Below the pieces are notes generated by a model, which made no database searches, was not told the DNA's origin, and worked only from the letters and a program-made list of their open reading frames with translations. DNA of 64,000 bases from Serinus canaria (lineage: Eukaryota > Chordata > Aves > Passeriformes > Fringillidae). A program made the position numbers and the translations under genes. The stretch covers positions 23,225,059 through 23,289,058 of the forward strand of contig NC_066313.1 in the NCBI RefSeq assembly GCF_022539315.1. The letters are read 5' to 3'. This document shows, piece after piece, positions 60,333-64,000 of the stretch. How positions within the stretch are numbered: the first letter of the stretch is position 1; the number at the start of each line of letters is the position of its first letter.

Positions 60333-62101
60333 AAGTACATTTTTAACCTCATGGCAACTGTCAGAAGTTATCTCAAGTGGAAAAATATCTTACTGATAGC
60401 ATACTTTGGTTTTACCACAAGATAAACTTGGTAATGTCAGCCTCAGGCTCAGCTAACTCAGACTGACCTGACCTAGATTATTTAAAAAATAAAACCTACC
60501 TGATTTTTCTCTGGTTTTCTGCTTGTTAACCACATTACACTGAAATAAAAAGGACCTAAAATGCACCAAATGTGCATTATACAAAGGTGACTAAATTATT
60601 TTTAGATTATAACAGACAACTCCTTTTCCACATCAAATTGAGGCCCGTATGTAAGAAGTCAGCCACCCTCCCCATCTACCCCCTGCATTCTAGAAATGTT
60701 ATGAAGCAATATATTGCCTGGATCATGTCCCCCCAACACCAGGATCTACCCTGCTGGCTTCTCTGAGGACATGTGACAGCATCCTCAGCAGGCTGCAGGT
60801 GACATATACTGACCCTACATACACAGAAGGTCATGATACCCTACTCAGCATGGATGTTTTAAGGAAGAAAGCATTTAGTCCAGTGATCTTAAAAAGTTCA
60901 GGGCCCAGCTGGTGTGAAAGGGGAGTGGAAAGAGCAGACTTTGTGTACCCTGAGACTCAGTGCCCTTGCCCAGGCGCTGGCTCCAGTGTGGGAAACTGAA
61001 TGTTGCTTTTGGGAACGAGCAGCAGATCTGCCATTTACATACATTAATCCTTGGAAGTACAGGAGGCATTATCATTTGCCAGACTTGTTTGCATAATGAG
61101 GAACTCTCAAGAGAAATTTCTTGGAGAAGTGTTGCCATTAATGTGCGGGTGTTACCACGGCATTTCTATGCAGCTCCCAATCCCTTCTCCCCTCCCGCCC
61201 CACTTACTCCCACTCATTGAAAACATGAAGTCCCTGCAAGAGCCCCCTGGAGCAGCACTGTTGGATGGAGCTCAATGTGCCATGTTCTCAGAAGGTTTTC
61301 AGACTCCCTGACACCTTTTACATCCAGCCCTGCCCACTCAGCCCAAGGGGTTATGCTATGCCAGTGATTTACTGCCCCCCTAAGCAGGCAGCGGGTCAGG
61401 CAAGACATTCTTCCTGGTGAACAACTATCACCTTTTCAACCCTTTTTCAGAGAAGGGCACTGGGCCACAGGAAGGTGACAAGGACCAAAGGTGACAAGGA
61501 CTGGGTAAGTAAAGGGATTAAACAAAGACTGTTTTGTAAATGAGGTGACCAACACTCTCCTGAAGAAATACAGGGAAGGAAAGTGAAAGACAGAAAGCAA
61601 AAAGGTTTTTCAAAGCAAAGGGAGCATTTCTGAGCTACCACTGGTGTCCCCTTGAACCTGAGCAGGGGCAGCAGAGGAGCTGCAGTGCTGCCAATGGGGA
61701 GGCTCCTGGCATCACCCTGACTGAGGGACCTCAGCTCTCCCCTCTTTCTGCAGGGATGCAGTGACCCAGACCCTCCAAGTCTCAACAGAGAGCCCATGTT
61801 GCCAGGCAGCCTAAATAATGGCCTCTAGTAGGTTCAGCAGTGTTTTAAGTGCCTGAAAAATTGTCCATGAAGCTATCCATTCCTTCCTACTCCCCTGCCA
61901 CTGCCCCTTCCAGATGCATTATTGGGATTGGAAGTGCCAGCAAGCCCCTCCTCTCCCTCTCAGGGGCTGGCAACACCAAGGAAGGGAACCCCCACCAGTC
62001 AGTTCCGTGGGCTTCTCCATTTGTTTTCATTTTGTTGCCAGACAAAACTCTATTTAAGCTGCTTGGAAGGATATCTCAATAACAGCCCTACTGGGCTCAA
62101 G
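60333..62101. other. Non-coding, unique sequence
   Basis: No gene is seen. AGGTGACAAGGAC is repeated near 61473-61485 and 61489-61501. Remaining frames are unsupported. Confidence 0.5.
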
Positions 62102-62133
62102 GAGAGAGAGGCTGACAGAGAGAGAGGCTGACA
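62102..62133. repeat. Perfect tandem duplication, 16-bp unit
   Basis: GAGAGAGAGGCTGACA occurs twice in tandem (62102-62117, 62118-62133) with no mismatch, pointing to a recent slippage duplication. Confidence 0.95.
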
Positions 62134-63150
62134 GTGAGTACGCCTTCCTCCTTTCTCCTGAACATCACTCTCATGTCAAAACATCCAGTCATACTGTGAG
62201 GGAGATGGGAAGAACCAGGCACACACAGGAGCCTTGTTCCCAACTTCCTACACCCTTGTACCACTTCAGCCATTGATGGAAACTGAGCTGTTTGTGAATC
62301 CCAGGTGCTACCTTGCAAACGAGCTCAGACAGCTCAACAGTTAGGGTGCTAAACCAATGTCATCATAGGCTGAAGAGATGGCCTACTCCATTCACATAGT
62401 TTAGACTGCAGAGCAGAAACATTTACACTCATGCACAGGTGCCCATGCAAAATGCCTTCAAACTCATTCCTGCAGATCCTTTGGGGGACTGCATGGTTTT
62501 AGCACAGGGTCCATCCTTCTGCATACATAGAAGAGAAGCCAGACTTCAGAAGGAAACTTGTGTACCCACCCTCTAAAAAGGAAATGTTAACAGGGGGTGG
62601 GCTACACCACCCACTGCCCAAAGAGATTAGCTCAGTATCATGCCTGCATGACACTGCATTGCACACAGTGTAGGTGTTCTGAGCTGACCCTACTGATGAC
62701 AACTGCAAGATAGTCTTGAGCCAACCCAAGGTACCACAGCCAAAGGTCAGAGATGTATAGAAGTTGTTCTGTACCATTACACTTCCAAGGGAAAGTAATT
62801 TCCAAGGATGTTACATTATTACAGTTAGGAGAGGGAAGTTTACCCTTATTATGAGTATTAATAGTGGAATTATGAATGGAAACTCAGGATCCCTACACAT
62901 GAGATCCAGATTTTACTCTCAGCTCTGCTGCTGACAAACTGTGTGATTCCAGGCACTTCATATATCCACACTTCACTTTCCCTTGCATAAAATTGTGGAT
63001 GTCTTTGCAAACCTGTCCTTGAGCAGAACGCAGCGCACAAGTGCTTGTTATTGTCACTGGTGTGACACTGATGGCCTGTGTGCAGTTTGCACAGCTGAGT
63101 ACAGTCAGGCTGTATGGGGCCCATGGTTCCCTGCAGCAGTGTTTGTGCCA
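62134..63150. other. Non-coding, unique sequence
   Basis: No gene, RNA or repeat is recognised. Overlapping minus-strand frames at 62870-63217 (115 and 96 codons) have no domain. Confidence 0.5.
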
Positions 63151-63192
63151 GGCAGTGCCTGCTGGGCAGTGCCTGCTGGGCAATGCTTGCCT
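63151..63192. repeat. Short tandem repeat, 14-bp unit, three copies
   Basis: GGCAGTGCCTGCTG is present exactly at 63151-63164 and 63165-63178, and a third degenerate copy (GGCAATGCTTGCCT) follows at 63179-63192. The older third copy suggests stepwise expansion. Confidence 0.93.
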
Positions 63193-64000
63193 GCACCTCC
63201 TGGGGCAGCCTGTGCACAGCTGTGTGCAGCTGTCACATCATCTCTGGAGGAGACTGCATCTTCTGTCACATTCCCCTGCATGCTCAGAGATACATATTAT
63301 TCACACTCTGGATGTGGATGACTGTAAGTGGGATGAATATTTAGACGCGACTATCTCTGAGTGCATCTCTGTGTACACATGCATAAGAGAACTGGGTCAG
63401 GAGAATCTCTCCCCTTTCATGTAACTCATCACAAAATCCCTATACCCAATGTCACCTTTGCAAGTTGTTTTGCAAGGCCCTGATTAAAACATCTGCTTCT
63501 CTTCCCACTTTGCTGAGTGAGGACAACATCCACAGAAAGATATGGAAGAAGCCATTAGATTAGTCTCCAAGGGGGAACCCTTGTGCAGCTCTGAAAAGCC
63601 TGTGCCAAAGGGAGGACACTGGAAAGCAAGAGCCGGCCAAGGAAAAAGACAGATGGGGCCAGCTCCACTCCAGTTCTCATCTGCCTTTGCTGCACTGTGC
63701 ATATAATATTCTTACAAGGTCTAATTTATAAACCCAGCTCATGTTTATAAACTCTCCTGTCCTAATGGAAATGAAAACATTAATACAACCCAAGGATTCT
63801 TCACTTTCCAGGTTTTAATTAAAATCATAGGTGTTAAGAAGCAAGAGTCTCTTCGTGGAATACAAGTCTAATGAAGTATTTCCTCACATAGCACAAATCT
63901 CTGTGTGCAGTCTCAGATCGCTGGCACTGGGTGTCCAAAACACCAACCCCCCTGGAACCAGGAGTTCACTTCTTGAAAATTAGAAAAACAAATTATCCTT
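63193..64000. other. Non-coding, unique sequence
   Basis: No gene or repeat is recognised up to the window end. A CpG-bearing ATTTAGACGCGACTATC near 63339-63355 stands out slightly but has no partner signal. Confidence 0.5.

Noticed and set aside
1..64000. CRISPR array, operons, bacterial promoters or phage genes
   Set aside because: No regularly spaced repeats with spacers, no dense long ORFs and no ribosome-binding-site pattern. Repeats and composition are those of a bird genome.

Overview
The window looks like nuclear DNA from a bird. The best evidence is its repeats: three CR1 LINE fragments of the avian type (9877-10505 minus, about 50600-51965 plus, 58041-58190 minus) and three solo LTRs of bird endogenous-retrovirus families (8600-9230, about 13440-14323, about 43618-44154). 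The LTR starting TGTCCTGGTTTGA is a kind I associate with songbirds, so a passerine is my best guess, but the order is not proven. Base composition is typical of vertebrate non-coding DNA: CpG-poor, with many A/T homopolymers, one long (AC)n microsatellite and pyrimidine-rich stretches. Nothing bacterial, plasmid-like or phage-like is present.

I find no protein-coding gene, rRNA, confident tRNA, or CRISPR array. All open reading frames are short (174 codons or fewer), overlap one another in several frames, and carry no domain I recognise outside the CR1 reverse-transcriptase fossils. The window is best read as intergenic or deep-intronic sequence.

Layout: 1-8.6 kb is unique AT-rich DNA with G/T and poly-T tracts and one candidate regulatory block (5161-5640). 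8.6-14.3 kb is the repeat-rich part: solo LTR, internally deleted CR1, a 40-bp alternating purine-pyrimidine tract, and a second solo LTR. 14.9-31.4 kb is repeat-poor and holds most stretches that look like conserved non-coding elements (14925-15310, 18000-18290, 20990-21090, 21360-21520, 24895-25460, 29555-29690, 29900-30320, 31130-31360). They are dense in homeodomain cores. They include a SOX+POU-like composite at 21447-21462 and a perfect 16-bp POU-type palindrome at 25043-25058. 31.4-43.6 kb is mostly featureless unique DNA with a long pyrimidine-rich stretch. 43.6-44.8 kb is a solo LTR followed by the only CpG-island-like patch of the window, which overlaps a 173-codon ORF. 50-52 kb is the (AC)34 microsatellite and a long decayed CR1. 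57-58.2 kb is GC-richer and ends in a small CR1 tail. The remainder is unique DNA with a few young-looking short tandem duplications.

The most plausible biological role is regulatory: a group of candidate enhancers in a gene-poor interval, of the kind found around developmental transcription-factor genes. This is inference from composition and motifs only. Alignment to other bird and mammal genomes would decide it. No novel protein-based system was found.
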